A stretch of 64,000 nt of DNA from Saccharospirillum sp040881935 (GTDB lineage Bacteria; Pseudomonadota; Gammaproteobacteria; Pseudomonadales; Natronospirillaceae): assembly GCF_040881935.1 (NCBI RefSeq), contig NZ_JBBECH010000061.1:1-64000 (forward strand), written 5' to 3'. Below, piece after piece: positions 33,870 to 43,472 of this stretch (its first letter is position 1; every line of letters begins with the position of its first letter). The notes beneath the pieces are model-generated. The model was not told the origin of the DNA. It searched no databases and worked only from the letters and a program-made list of their open reading frames with translations. Both the position numbers and the translations under genes were made by a program.

Positions 33870-35231
33870 ATGTCCAATTCCACCTTACGGCGGAGCATTG
33901 CCGGCCTGACGCTGGCCGGTGCTCTGGCTGGCGGTATCGCCAGTGCTGAAGAGACCACCATTCGCTGGGCACTGCATCCGGGTGAAGAAGCCGATGCCGT
34001 CGTCAATTATTTTGCACCCAAATATTATGAAGAAACCGGTATTCGGGTTATTGGCGAAATACTGCCACCCGATCAACTGCGTGACCGTATGTCTATTGAG
34101 GCCATTGGCGGCACGGGCCGCTGGGATCTGGGTTATCACAGCCCGGGCTGGTTCGGCACCTTCGCCGACTATGTGGTCGATCTGACGCCTTACATTGAAA
34201 AATACGACTTCGATGTTTCCGCGTATCCGGACCTGGTCGTGGAATCGCACATGCGCAGTTCAGCGCGCCCGGGTGAGTACATTGCACTGCCGACCACACC
34301 GGCCGCCCCAATGCTGATTGCCCGTGAAGACTTCTTTAACCATCCGGAAGAACAAGCCGCGTTTGAAGCCGAGTATGGCCGACCACTGGCCATTCCGGAA
34401 ACCTTCGCAGAGTTGCGTGATGTTGCCGAGTTCTTTACCCGTGATGCTGGCGAGACCGTTGCTGGCGAAACGCTTGAATCATCGCTGTATGGTTGGGCCG
34501 ACGCACTGGGTTCAGGTAATGGCATTGCCCGAAGCTTTATCGTGATGCTGTATTCAACAGGCTTACAGGGGTTCGACGAGAACTTCCAGACGGACCTCAA
34601 CGACCCCATTTTGTTGGAAGTAACCGACTACTTTGTTGATATCTCCAAAAACTACGCACCCCGTGAAGCTCAGAACTGGGCATTTCTGGAAGGTTTGAAT
34701 TACTTCCGGGATGGTCGTTTGGCTATGGCGACCATGTGGCCTCAGGGTATTGCGACGGTCGAAGATCCAGCGGGTCAGGCTGCGGGTAAAGTGGCTTACA
34801 CACCTTTACCGGAATGGGAAGGTAACCTTGTTGGCTATGACCAGGGTGTACCCTTCCTGGGCGGTGGTGGCGTGCTGGTGTTCGACACCCCTCAGGCCGA
34901 AGAAGCGTTCAAGTTTCTAAAGTGGATGCTGCAGGACGAGGAAGTTGAGTGGGCCAGACAGAGCCTGCAGTTCTCCCGTTCCGCGCATTTCACCAATGAA
35001 TCGCTGCGCACCATGAAACCCTATTTCGAAGACTTCCTGCCTGCCTACGAGCAAACGCTTGAAGCCGTCTTCGTTCGCCAGGGTATTCCCGAGTACGGCG
35101 CTGCCATGTGGCAGGGAACCGTAGACTATATCACCGACGTTTTCTCCGGTGATCTGACCGCCGAACAGGCACAGGATCGTTGGGTTCGCAACATAGAACG
35201 CACCTTCCGCCGGGCCGGTTACATCGACTGA
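33870..35231 (+). CDS. Sugar ABC transporter substrate-binding protein (family 1)
   Basis: 453 residues from ATG 33870 (AGAGGGG upstream). Signal peptide ends near GGIASA (about residue 26). Typical SBP_bac_1 size and layout: TIRWALHPGEEADAVVNYF, a large cleft with many aromatic residues for carbohydrate stacking (YHSPGWFGTFADYVVDLTPY), and a helical C-terminal hinge region. Feeds the two permeases downstream. An intrinsic terminator after the gene should reduce transcription of the permeases. Confidence 0.92.
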   Translation: MSNSTLRRSIAGLTLAGALAGGIASAEETTIRWALHPGEEADAVVNYFAPKYYEETGIRVIGEILPPDQLRDRMSIEAIGGTGRWDLGYHSPGWFGTFADYVVDLTPYIEKYDFDVSAYPDLVVESHMRSSARPGEYIALPTTPAAPMLIAREDFFNHPEEQAAFEAEYGRPLAIPETFAELRDVAEFFTRDAGETVAGETLESSLYGWADALGSGNGIARSFIVMLYSTGLQGFDENFQTDLNDPILLEVTDYFVDISKNYAPREAQNWAFLEGLNYFRDGRLAMATMWPQGIATVEDPAGQAAGKVAYTPLPEWEGNLVGYDQGVPFLGGGGVLVFDTPQAEEAFKFLKWMLQDEEVEWARQSLQFSRSAHFTNESLRTMKPYFEDFLPAYEQTLEAVFVRQGIPEYGAAMWQGTVDYITDVFSGDLTAEQAQDRWVRNIERTFRRAGYID

Positions 35232-35253
35232 ACTTATCGGAACTGAACCTTTC

Positions 35254-35278
35254 GGGGCCTGCGGGCCCCGCTTTTTTG
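35254..35278 (+). terminator. Intrinsic terminator/attenuator after the sugar-binding protein gene
   Basis: CGGGGCC-TGC-GGGCCCCG hairpin followed by six T residues (35273-35278). Inside the transporter operon, so probably sets a high binding-protein to permease ratio. Confidence 0.8.
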
Positions 35279-35318
35279 ACCGGCGTCGGCCGGCGATACC
35301 CTGTATTGGAGAAGACCG

Positions 35319-36206
35319 ATGTTTGGTAACCAACACCGATTCACCCGTGGCTGGTGGTTTATTGCCCCGGGTCTAACCCTGATGACACTCATTGTGTGTG
35401 TGCCATTGGCCATGGGCTTTCGATTCAGCCTGCACGATGTGTTCCTGTACGATTTTCGCAATCAGTTTTTTGTTGGCCTGGAAAACTACCGCTGGGCTTT
35501 TCGTGATCCGTTGTACATCGCCTCACTAAAAACAACGGCCATTTTCACCGCCGGTTGCATGATTATTTCCGTAGGGCTTGGCCTCATACTGGCGTTTTTA
35601 CTCAGCTCCAAACTGGTGCGCTTCCGTTCTACCTGGATAGCTCTGTTTCTTATTCCCTTTGTAATGACACCGGTTGTCGGTGGCATTGCCTGGCGCTTGT
35701 TCATCTGGCAACAGGAGTTCGGTCTGATCAACCAGTTTACCGCTTTGTTTGGTCTGGGCCAGCCCTATTGGTTGCTGGATAGTGAAACTGCGCTCTTAGC
35801 GACCATTATATCCAACTCCTGGCACCTGACACCGCTGGCCATTCTGGTGTTTTATGCGGCACTGACCACCATACCGGAAGATTTGTACGAAGCCGCCCGT
35901 ATGGACGGAGCCACGCCGGTTCAAACCATGTGGCATGTCATTCTGCCGCAGTTGGGGCCACACATTTTGTTTGTGTCGATCATCATCATTACCAGTGCCT
36001 TTCGCGAGTTCGACATGATCATGGCGCTGACCGGTGGGGGACCGGGTCGCTCAACCAGTGTGTTGAGTATTTTCGCCTACACCCGTGGTATTTCGAATCA
36101 GGATATGGGCATGGCCAACACCGTTGCCTTCACCATGTTCCTCATTATGGCGACCTTCGCCTGGGTCTATATCACCCTCTATCGCAAACTGGAGGCCAAG
36201 ACATGA
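35319..36206 (+). CDS. Sugar ABC transporter permease 1 (MalF/UgpA type)
   Basis: 295 residues, six membrane helices. EAA loop LYEAARMDGATPVQTMWHVILPQ is complete. GGAG (35309-35312) upstream. Its stop overlaps the start of permease 2 by ATGA, so the two are translationally coupled. Confidence 0.94.
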   Translation: MFGNQHRFTRGWWFIAPGLTLMTLIVCVPLAMGFRFSLHDVFLYDFRNQFFVGLENYRWAFRDPLYIASLKTTAIFTAGCMIISVGLGLILAFLLSSKLVRFRSTWIALFLIPFVMTPVVGGIAWRLFIWQQEFGLINQFTALFGLGQPYWLLDSETALLATIISNSWHLTPLAILVFYAALTTIPEDLYEAARMDGATPVQTMWHVILPQLGPHILFVSIIIITSAFREFDMIMALTGGGPGRSTSVLSIFAYTRGISNQDMGMANTVAFTMFLIMATFAWVYITLYRKLEAKT

Positions 36207-37057
36207 GCCGTACATCCAAAGGGTCCATGCATAAATCCTCAACCATCTGGGGTCTGCATATTGCGTTGGCGGTCTGGCTGCTGTTCTCTCTGGCGCCACC
36301 CATTATGCTGCTGGCAGCCTCAATGAACGAAACGGCGCTGTTTCGCTCTCCCTGGGATCTGCTGATGCTCAGGGACTTCAGCCTGAACAATTTTACCGTG
36401 GCGTTTTCTGAAGGTGACTTCTGGTTCTTTTTTCAGAACAGTCTGATTATCTCTGTTTCGGCCGTGGTCATAACGCTGATTGTCTGCGTGCCGTTGTCAT
36501 ACGGGCTGAACAAGATCAGCCCTCGCCAGAAAGCCATCGTCTCCTTCGGTGTGCTGGCGATGCGTTTCGTGCCTTATGTGGTGTTGGCGTTGCCGCTGTT
36601 CCTGCTGTTTGTTCAGTTGGGGCTATCTGGCTCTCGCGTGGGTCTGCTGCTGGCGCATTTGGCGATTCACATACCGTTCGCCACCTGGATGCTGGTCGGC
36701 TTTTTCGAAGGGGTACCCAAGGAGCTGGAAGAGGCAGCCATTGTCGATGGCTGTAACCCCTGGCGGCTGTTCTGGAATATTTCGCTGCCCGTAGTACGCT
36801 CCGGTATAACGGCGCTGGCGATTTTGGTGTTCATTATGTCCTGGAACGAGTACCTGTTTGCGCTCTTCCTGGCCGGCAGTGATGCCCAGCCACTGACGAT
36901 TGGTATTACCCGCTTTTTGGGTGGTGCTGAAGTGGGTGCCCAGTATGGTGTTATCGCGGCCTATTCGGTATTGATTATCGCACCGGTCATTTTGTTTGCG
37001 CTGGTCGCCAACCGGTACATCGTCAGCGGTATGACAGCTGGTGCCGTTAAGGGGTAG
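36203..37057 (+). CDS. Sugar ABC transporter permease 2 (MalG/UgpE type)
   Basis: 284 residues, six helices. Starts at ATG 36203 overlapping the previous stop; a longer frame upstream is inside permease 1. EAA loop KELEEAAIVDGCNPWRLFWN and VFIMSWNEYLFALFLAG are typical of MalG-type proteins. No ATP-binding subunit follows: the next gene is a response regulator, so the ATPase must be supplied from elsewhere in the genome. Confidence 0.94.
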   Translation: MSRTSKGSMHKSSTIWGLHIALAVWLLFSLAPPIMLLAASMNETALFRSPWDLLMLRDFSLNNFTVAFSEGDFWFFFQNSLIISVSAVVITLIVCVPLSYGLNKISPRQKAIVSFGVLAMRFVPYVVLALPLFLLFVQLGLSGSRVGLLLAHLAIHIPFATWMLVGFFEGVPKELEEAAIVDGCNPWRLFWNISLPVVRSGITALAILVFIMSWNEYLFALFLAGSDAQPLTIGITRFLGGAEVGAQYGVIAAYSVLIIAPVILFALVANRYIVSGMTAGAVKG

Positions 37058-37114
37058 TATCGCTTGGCCAAGGCCAGAGAGGCTGGTCACTTAATTATCA
37101 GGACAGGCTAAACC

Positions 37115-37843
37115 ATGACACAGCCGCTGCACATTCTAATCGTAGATGACGATGCCGACATGCGGCTGATGCTGAGCGACGCCCTTTCGGGCGTCGGGTA
37201 CGCGGTGCACGCGGTTGCCACCGGCCGGGAAATGATGGCCGCACTGGACCGGTACCCCATCGCCTTGCTGATTCTCGACTTGAAGCTGGAGCGTGAAGAT
37301 GGTCTGCAACTGGCCCGGGATCTGCGCGCGACCAGTGACATTCCGATCATGATGCTGACCGGTAAAGGCACCGATGTAGACCGGATTCTGAGCCTGGAGC
37401 TGGCCGCTGACGACTTTCTGATGAAACCCTTCAATGTGCGTGAACTCATGGCCCGCATTCATGCGTTGCTGCGGCGCGCGAAAGCCTTGAACGCCGCGCC
37501 GGAAATACCGGCTCAAGTCCGCCAAGGTGTGCGCTTTGGAGGCTGGATGCTTGATTATAACCTGCGCGAACTGACCAACTCGGATGGGCAACGGGTAGAT
37601 CTTACTTATGCTGAATACAATTTGCTGGAAGCCTTTATCAAATCCCCGTCGCGGATCTGGACTCGCGAGCAACTGATTGAGCAATCCCGGGGGCTGGATG
37701 CAACGGTTTACGACCGCACCATTGATGTCCTGATTCTGCGATTGCGCCGGAAAATAGAACCCAACCCACGTCAACCCAAGTACATTCGCACAGAGCGTGG
37801 CGTCGGCTATTTGTTTGCCGCCGAGGTAACGCCGCTTGACTAA
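37115..37843 (+). CDS. OmpR-family response regulator (TorR-like)
   Basis: 242 residues. Receiver domain 1-120 with acidic pocket VDDDAD, phospho-acceptor Asp55 in LILDLKL, Thr in MLTGKG and Lys in LMKPF; C-terminal winged helix (YAEYNLLEAFIKSPSRIWTR, then DATVYDRTIDVLILRLRRKI). Overlaps the hybrid kinase gene by 8 bp. Probably regulates the adjacent sugar transporter genes, an inference from position. Confidence 0.94.
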   Translation: MTQPLHILIVDDDADMRLMLSDALSGVGYAVHAVATGREMMAALDRYPIALLILDLKLEREDGLQLARDLRATSDIPIMMLTGKGTDVDRILSLELAADDFLMKPFNVRELMARIHALLRRAKALNAAPEIPAQVRQGVRFGGWMLDYNLRELTNSDGQRVDLTYAEYNLLEAFIKSPSRIWTREQLIEQSRGLDATVYDRTIDVLILRLRRKIEPNPRQPKYIRTERGVGYLFAAEVTPLD

Positions 37844-40385
37844 TCTGCGCCAGCGTTCGCGGGTCACCATTTTAATGATGGCGGCACTGACGCTGGGGCT
37901 GGGTATTGTTGGCTGGTGGGCACTGCAGCAAACCGAACGCACGGCGAATGAGGTACAAAGCCAGACACTGGTCAATGTCTCGGTGATTCTTGGCCTGGCC
38001 GAGCGTGCGGCTCAAATTGCAGCGCTGGGACCCTACATTGGCGAGTCAGCCGTACCGTTTCAGTTACAGGCTGAACGTAGGGAGCTGGAAGACCGTTTTG
38101 ACCTGCTCAGAAACCGGGTTCTGACCATTACAGATCTGGCGTTTCGAACCGAGATGCAGCAAAAGATTCAATCGTTGAACGATCGGTTTCAACAACTGAC
38201 CGACGTGGTTGAAGTAGAGCTTTTTATTCGTGAAGACATTCGCGCGATTCAGTTCGAACTGAGTGAGTGGTTGCGGCAACTCATGCAACCGGGTAACGAT
38301 CGCATTCAAAGCTCAAATTCGCTGGCGGTTTACACCCAGTTTTTGCAAGCGGATTTTACCCAGCCGTACCAGGCCGAACATCAGATAGAAACGGTCAGAC
38401 AGGCCACCCTGAACAGCCTGGAAGCAATAACGCTGGAGCCGGGTGTGTTGCCGATATTGCGCGAACTGGTGAATTCCAGTGCCGATAAACTGCAGGAGCG
38501 TGCCCGTGTTAATGCTCAGAAAACCCTGCTGTTTGCCAGTATTCGTGCCGAGTCTGAACGCCTGACCGAGTCTGTTCAGGGGTTTGTTGCCCGGGTTCAG
38601 GAAGACATTGCCAGCCAGCGGGAGCAAATTACCGCCGCCGTTCAGCGTGGCCGACTGGGCATTATGCTGGTCTCGTTGCTGGCGTTTTTGTCGTTGCTTG
38701 AAGGGTTTTGGTTTATGTCCCGTATGACCCGGGATCTGAAAACCGTCACCGATGAAATGACGCAACTGGCCGACGGCAGTACCGAAGAGCGGGAGCTGGT
38801 GATCGAACGCAAGGATGAAATCGGCGACCTGGTTCGCTCTTTTGGTGTGTTTCGTCGGGCCTCACTCGATCTGGTTCGTCTCAGTGGTGATCTGGAATCG
38901 CAGAAACGTCTGCTGGAGACCGTGTTCAATACCATTAACGACGGCCTGAGTGTGTTTTCCAGTGACCAGCATTTACTGGCCTGGAACGAGCGTTATCTGG
39001 AGTTGTTTGAACTGCATGGCCAGGATATTTACATCGGTATGCCGTTGCGCGATGTGCAGCAATTAATGAATCAGTACCCGCACAAGAATTACAGCCTAGA
39101 CCGTCAATTGCTGGATATGGATTCCATCAACGATCTGCGTGCCCGGGAAGCGCACTTGTTTGAACGCCAGTACGACAGCGGCAAGGTAATCGAGTTTCGC
39201 AGCCAGCCGATGACTGACGGTGGTTTTGTTACGCTGTATACAGACATGACCGACCGCCGGGCGATTGAAAGTCAGTTGCAACAGTCTCAGAAAATGGAAG
39301 CGCTGGGTCAGTTGATCGGTGGCGTGTCTCACGATTTTAACAACCTGCTGGCGGCGCTGGTGGGTAATTTGCAATTGCTGCACACCTCCGACCGGCTCAC
39401 CGATAAAGACCGCACTTACGCAGAACGCGCCATGGGCATCGCCGAGCGGGGTACTCATCTGGTTGAGCGTTTGCTGGCCTTTGCCCGGCGCCAGCATCTG
39501 CACCCGGAACGGGTGGATGTGCCCGCCTTAATAGAAGGCATGGTGGATCTGATCGAATACAGTGTGGCCCCCAATGTCGATGTGGTGCTGGATCTGGACG
39601 ATGATGCGCCCGAAACCTGGATCGATCCGTCGCAACTTGAAAACGCCTTGCTGAACTTGGCCATCAACGCCAGTGCCGCCATGCCGGACGGTGGTCAGTT
39701 AACCTTAAAAGTACGCGCAACGGGACACCAGGTAACCGATAAAATTGAGGTGCAGGTGTCAGACACTGGCAGCGGCATGTCGCCCGAGGTGATGCGCCGG
39801 GTGTGGGAACCGTTTTTCACCACCAAGGCCGTCGGGCAGGGCAGCGGCCTGGGGTTAAGCCTGGTTTATGGCTTTGTGCGCCAGTCCGGTGGGGATGTGT
39901 TATTGGAATCCCAGCCCGGCAAGGGCACGCGCGTTCGGCTGTTTCTACCCCGTCCCGGTTTGAATGGCCCTGAACAGGAAGACAGGGCCGAAGTGCCTGT
40001 ACCACCGGTGGTGCTGAGTCCCCGTGAAACCGTTTTGCTGGTGGACGACGATGCGTCTGTGTTGCAGCCCTTGCATGACGCCATGCATTATCTGGGGTTT
40101 GGCACGCGCGCGGTCAGTTCGGCCGAGGCGGCGCTCGCCTGGGTGACCGAGCATTATGAAACACTGGGCGCGGTGCTGACTGATGTGAATCTGGGCGGTG
40201 AGATCAGCGGAGTAGACCTGGCCAATCAGTTGGAGTTGGATTTTCCGGATTTGCCAGTGGTACTGACCTCCGGGCTGCCCCGAGAACATCTGGAGCAGTA
40301 TTTTCGCTTGCAGCCGCATCATCGTTTGCTGGCCAAGCCGGTGCGTCTGGCACAATTGAATGAGGTATTTCAACGTGAGTCCTGA
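37836..40385 (+). CDS. Hybrid sensor histidine kinase, TorS-like
   Basis: 849 residues from TTG 37836, overlapping the response regulator stop. Layout: helix 1 (about 11-29), a long helical periplasmic sensor (30-270), helix 2 (272-294), HAMP (295-345), PAS-like (355-475), HisKA with His499 in GGVSHDFNNLL, HATPase (about 595-705, ending GQGSGLGLSLVYGFV), and a C-terminal receiver domain (730-849). No Hpt domain is seen, unlike classical TorS, so the phosphate path is probably direct or uses a separate Hpt protein. The helical periplasmic domain resembles TorS, which reads a periplasmic binding protein; such a protein is encoded next. Confidence 0.93.
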   Translation: MTNLRQRSRVTILMMAALTLGLGIVGWWALQQTERTANEVQSQTLVNVSVILGLAERAAQIAALGPYIGESAVPFQLQAERRELEDRFDLLRNRVLTITDLAFRTEMQQKIQSLNDRFQQLTDVVEVELFIREDIRAIQFELSEWLRQLMQPGNDRIQSSNSLAVYTQFLQADFTQPYQAEHQIETVRQATLNSLEAITLEPGVLPILRELVNSSADKLQERARVNAQKTLLFASIRAESERLTESVQGFVARVQEDIASQREQITAAVQRGRLGIMLVSLLAFLSLLEGFWFMSRMTRDLKTVTDEMTQLADGSTEERELVIERKDEIGDLVRSFGVFRRASLDLVRLSGDLESQKRLLETVFNTINDGLSVFSSDQHLLAWNERYLELFELHGQDIYIGMPLRDVQQLMNQYPHKNYSLDRQLLDMDSINDLRAREAHLFERQYDSGKVIEFRSQPMTDGGFVTLYTDMTDRRAIESQLQQSQKMEALGQLIGGVSHDFNNLLAALVGNLQLLHTSDRLTDKDRTYAERAMGIAERGTHLVERLLAFARRQHLHPERVDVPALIEGMVDLIEYSVAPNVDVVLDLDDDAPETWIDPSQLENALLNLAINASAAMPDGGQLTLKVRATGHQVTDKIEVQVSDTGSGMSPEVMRRVWEPFFTTKAVGQGSGLGLSLVYGFVRQSGGDVLLESQPGKGTRVRLFLPRPGLNGPEQEDRAEVPVPPVVLSPRETVLLVDDDASVLQPLHDAMHYLGFGTRAVSSAEAALAWVTEHYETLGAVLTDVNLGGEISGVDLANQLELDFPDLPVVLTSGLPREHLEQYFRLQPHHRLLAKPVRLAQLNEVFQRES

Positions 40386-41373
40386 TCAGAAGCGGTTCAG
40401 TCAGCGGGTCAGTCTCGTGGCAGCAGTGTTGCTGTTGGTTCTGCTCGCCAGTCCGGTTCACCTGGTAGCCCAGACGCCCATGCCTTCCCGGGTTACCATT
40501 CTGGTAAATGATCTGGGCAACGATTATTTCCAGGTTCTCAGCCGAAGCGTGCGCCGCACTGCACTGGAATGGTTTGGCAACCACGTCCGGGTGACGGTGG
40601 TGTCGAGTGGTTACGATGTTGAGCGCCAGCGTCAGCAACTGAATTCACTGATGGCTGTAGAACCGTCACTGGTGGTCTTGTCGGCGGCCGACCCTAATGC
40701 CCTGAGTGCTGAGGTTCAGGCACTCCAGGCATTGGGGCACATTGTTATCGCGGTGGATGTTCAAGCCAGCGGCGCCTTGATCACCATCACCACCGATAAC
40801 TGGGACGCCGGTTACCGGGCCTGTCAGCACCTGGCGCGGGCGTTGAATGCGAAAGGCAAGGTTGCGCTGCTGGACGGGCCGCCGGTATCGTCGATCAGCG
40901 AGCGGTTGGAAGGGTGTCAGGCGGCCCTGTATTATTTCACCAACGTTGAAGTGGTAGACCGGGAGAACAGCGGCGCCAGTTATGTGGGCGGGATTGAAGC
41001 AATGAGCCGGCTGATGAGCCGCAATCCGGATCTGGACGGTGTGTTCAGCATTAATGATCCGGCGGCGCTGGGTGCCAGTGCCGCCGCGACCCTGCAAGGC
41101 AGAACCGATTTGCTGATCGCCTCGGTGGATGGTTCGCCTGCCTTTGCCGCTGCATTGCGTGAATCAGAAGGGCCGTTACTCACCAGCGCGGCACAGTTTC
41201 CACAACTGATGGGCGCTCGCGCGATTGTATTCGGTTTGCAGATGCTGCGTACCGGTAATTACACACCTCAGGAGCATCGCATTCCGGTCCAGTTGATCAC
41301 CCGCGACAATACGGATGAGTTTTGCGAATGGCAAAATTGTGCGGGCATCGATCAGAACACCAGCGTGCCTTAA
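40360..41373 (+). CDS. Periplasmic sugar-binding-like protein (RbsB/TorT family), probable sensor partner
   Basis: 337 residues; signal peptide ends near LVAQ (about residue 38). Peripla_BP_4 type: VTILVNDLGNDYFQVLSRSV, DPNALSAEVQALQALGHIVIAVD, GYRACQHLARAL, GVFSINDPAALGASAA. Overlaps the kinase gene by 26 bp (GTG 40375 with GAGG upstream is an alternative start), so it is co-translated with the kinase rather than with a transporter. By analogy with TorT and LuxP it would bind a sugar and signal through the kinase. Confidence 0.9.
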   Translation: MRYFNVSPDQKRFSQRVSLVAAVLLLVLLASPVHLVAQTPMPSRVTILVNDLGNDYFQVLSRSVRRTALEWFGNHVRVTVVSSGYDVERQRQQLNSLMAVEPSLVVLSAADPNALSAEVQALQALGHIVIAVDVQASGALITITTDNWDAGYRACQHLARALNAKGKVALLDGPPVSSISERLEGCQAALYYFTNVEVVDRENSGASYVGGIEAMSRLMSRNPDLDGVFSINDPAALGASAAATLQGRTDLLIASVDGSPAFAAALRESEGPLLTSAAQFPQLMGARAIVFGLQMLRTGNYTPQEHRIPVQLITRDNTDEFCEWQNCAGIDQNTSVP

Positions 41374-41487
41374 GCTTGTTTTCGCGGCAGGCAACCGATA
41401 CCTTTGCGGCCAAGTGGGCTGTTCGGACAGGCTTCGCGATACTCTGCCTTTTTTCAGGGCACTCTTGATTAGGACAAACACTTTTCT

Positions 41488-42303
41488 ATGACTTCTGTAA
41501 TTATCGGCCCCGTCAGCCTGCCCATTGGTTACATCATGCTGATGTTGGCCTTTGGGATTGCCATTCTCGTCGGTAGCCTGGTGGGCCGCCGTACCCGCAG
41601 TTCTGTGATTTCAAAGCTCGGCGATATTTTCCTGGTGACGGTGGTTGTGGCGCGCCTTGGGTTTATCGTGCGCTATTTCGAGTTCTACCGGGATGACTGG
41701 TTGGGCATGATCGATATCCGCGATGGCGGCTTTGACCCCTGGTTTGGCCTGGCAGGCACGGTGCTGATGGCGGCGTACTGGTATTGGCGTCATGCCGATG
41801 TGCGCAAGCCACTGGCCATTGCCGTTAGCGCTGGCGTAATTGCCTGGGTCGGCATCTGGAGTGGCGTACAGATGGTGGGTTATCCCAATGCCGATGTGCC
41901 GGAGCTCGAACTGGTTGATCTGCAAGGCCAACCGCAAAACCTGGCTGTGGTCGGTGCCGGCGGACCAAGAGTCGTTAATCTCTGGGCCACCTGGTGCGGC
42001 CCCTGTGTGCGGGAGATGCCGGTGCTGGAGGCTGCTCAGGAAGAATACCCCGAGGTAACGTTCATCTTCGTCAACCAGGCCGAGAGCCCGGCCAGGGGGC
42101 TGGCGTTTCTTCGTGAGCAGGGCCTGAACCTGCGTCACAGCTATTACGACCTGCGAGCTGAATTACCGACGATAGTTCAGAGCCGGGGGCTACCAACCAC
42201 GCTGTTTTACGACGCCAGCGGCACCCTGCAAGACACCCACGCCGGTGAGTTATCACGCGCAACGCTTGCCCGGGGGTTAGTCAGGATACTGCCGGAAGAT
42301 TGA
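41488..42303 (+). CDS. Membrane-anchored TlpA-like thioredoxin
   Basis: 271 residues. About four N-terminal membrane helices (1-130, resembling part of a prolipoprotein diacylglyceryl transferase-type bundle) are followed by a periplasmic thioredoxin domain with active site WATWCGPCVREMP and the cis-proline loop RGLPTTLF. Likely reduces or oxidises periplasmic disulfides, e.g. for cytochrome c assembly or protection. The fusion of a multi-helix membrane part to TlpA is a known arrangement. No obvious link to neighbours. Confidence 0.9.
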   Translation: MTSVIIGPVSLPIGYIMLMLAFGIAILVGSLVGRRTRSSVISKLGDIFLVTVVVARLGFIVRYFEFYRDDWLGMIDIRDGGFDPWFGLAGTVLMAAYWYWRHADVRKPLAIAVSAGVIAWVGIWSGVQMVGYPNADVPELELVDLQGQPQNLAVVGAGGPRVVNLWATWCGPCVREMPVLEAAQEEYPEVTFIFVNQAESPARGLAFLREQGLNLRHSYYDLRAELPTIVQSRGLPTTLFYDASGTLQDTHAGELSRATLARGLVRILPED

Positions 42304-42408
42304 GGAGCCTCTGAACAACTCCCCCAGGGCTCTGCGCGAGCTAAAACGTTCTGCCACAAGGCGCACCTCGCAGCGCAATGGCCGTAGCCCTTGTCAAGAA
42401 GTGTCTCC

Positions 42409-43293
42409 TTAAGTCCCTGCCTGAGTCCTAAATCCTTTTGGTGTAGCGCCAGTTAGTCGCTTAAAAAACCGCGAAAAATAGGCCGGGTCAGAAAAGCCGA
42501 GTTCATCGGCAATCTGGTTGATGGTCAGGCCGCTGTAGACCAGTCGTCGCTTGGCCTCGAGGATCTGGCGTTCGTGAATCAGTGCCAGTGCCGGCTTGTT
42601 GACCGCCTGGCGGCACACAGCGTTCAGATGGTTGGCCGTGATACCAATGTTGTTTGCATAGTCAGCCACGCCCCGGGACTCTCGAAAATGCGTTTCGATC
42701 AGGTCGCTAAACCGGCCGAAATGGTCCTGGGCGGCGGGGGTGTCATGGGTGTCTTGCGGGCGGGCCTGGCGCAGCAGCCAGACGAATAGGCTGCTGAGCA
42801 GAGATTCCAACAATACCTGCCGCCCCAGACCATCGCTTTGGTATTCCTGATTGATGATTTCGAACAGCCGCTCGATATCGCTGCGCCGTTGCGACACCGA
42901 GATGCGGTGGCGCACGAATTCGCTGAAAAAGGCGTGTAACTCGGGTAATGATTGTGCCAGCTTGTGTACCAGGGGATGTGCCAGCGTCAGCACATAGCCT
43001 GCAGCCTTAGGCCCAAAGGCAAAGCCATGAATCGACATCTCAGGCACGATCACCAGGCTGCCCGCGTCGAGATGATACTGCTGGGCATCCTGTTGCAGCA
43101 CCGCATCGCCCGCATTCAAGTACAGTAATTGATACAAGCCCCGGTGGCGGTGCGGTTTGATCACCCAATCGTGCAGGCGGCTGCGATCGGCAATGGCCTC
43201 GCAATGCAGCAAGTCCGGCGTCAGCCAGGCGGCCTGTTCACCATAGAGCTTGAACACGGGAATGGGTTTTGGCTCGGCCATGGATGCGCTCAT
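42409..43293 (-). CDS. pobR: AraC-family regulator of 4-hydroxybenzoate degradation (PobR type)
   Basis: 294 residues. N-terminal cupin-like sensing domain (HRHRGLYQLLYLNAGDAVLQ) and C-terminal double HTH ending INQIADELGFSDPAYFSRFF then KRLTGATPKGFR. Divergent from pobA with 179 bp between, the standard layout for AraC-type PobR, which activates pobA with 4-hydroxybenzoate. A 10-10-10 inverted repeat lies next to its start. ATG 43281 is an alternative start. Confidence 0.88.
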   Translation of the reverse strand: MSASMAEPKPIPVFKLYGEQAAWLTPDLLHCEAIADRSRLHDWVIKPHRHRGLYQLLYLNAGDAVLQQDAQQYHLDAGSLVIVPEMSIHGFAFGPKAAGYVLTLAHPLVHKLAQSLPELHAFFSEFVRHRISVSQRRSDIERLFEIINQEYQSDGLGRQVLLESLLSSLFVWLLRQARPQDTHDTPAAQDHFGRFSDLIETHFRESRGVADYANNIGITANHLNAVCRQAVNKPALALIHERQILEAKRRLVYSGLTINQIADELGFSDPAYFSRFFKRLTGATPKGFRTQAGT

Positions 43294-43301
43294 CCTGTAA
43301 A

Positions 43302-43331
43302 TTGATGGATAATTGTCCAGATATCCATCAA
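43302..43331. promoter_or_regulatory. Inverted-repeat operator between pobR and pobA
   Basis: TTGATGGATA (43302-43311) and TATCCATCAA (43322-43331) form a perfect 10-bp inverted repeat with a 10-bp spacer. It is just upstream of the pobR start, about 140 bp from pobA: a candidate site for PobR, possibly for autoregulation. Confidence 0.6.
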
Positions 43332-43472
43332 AAGTACAAGAAAAACCCTGTTTTGTTCCTTCTTTTGCCTTCTCTGTCGACTAAAAATACCAGCATAAGA
43401 AAACACAGCCTATAAAAACGTTGGCTGTCGCTTCCCAATGCGTGCTACACCGCCCAAACAGGAGTACTGAAC

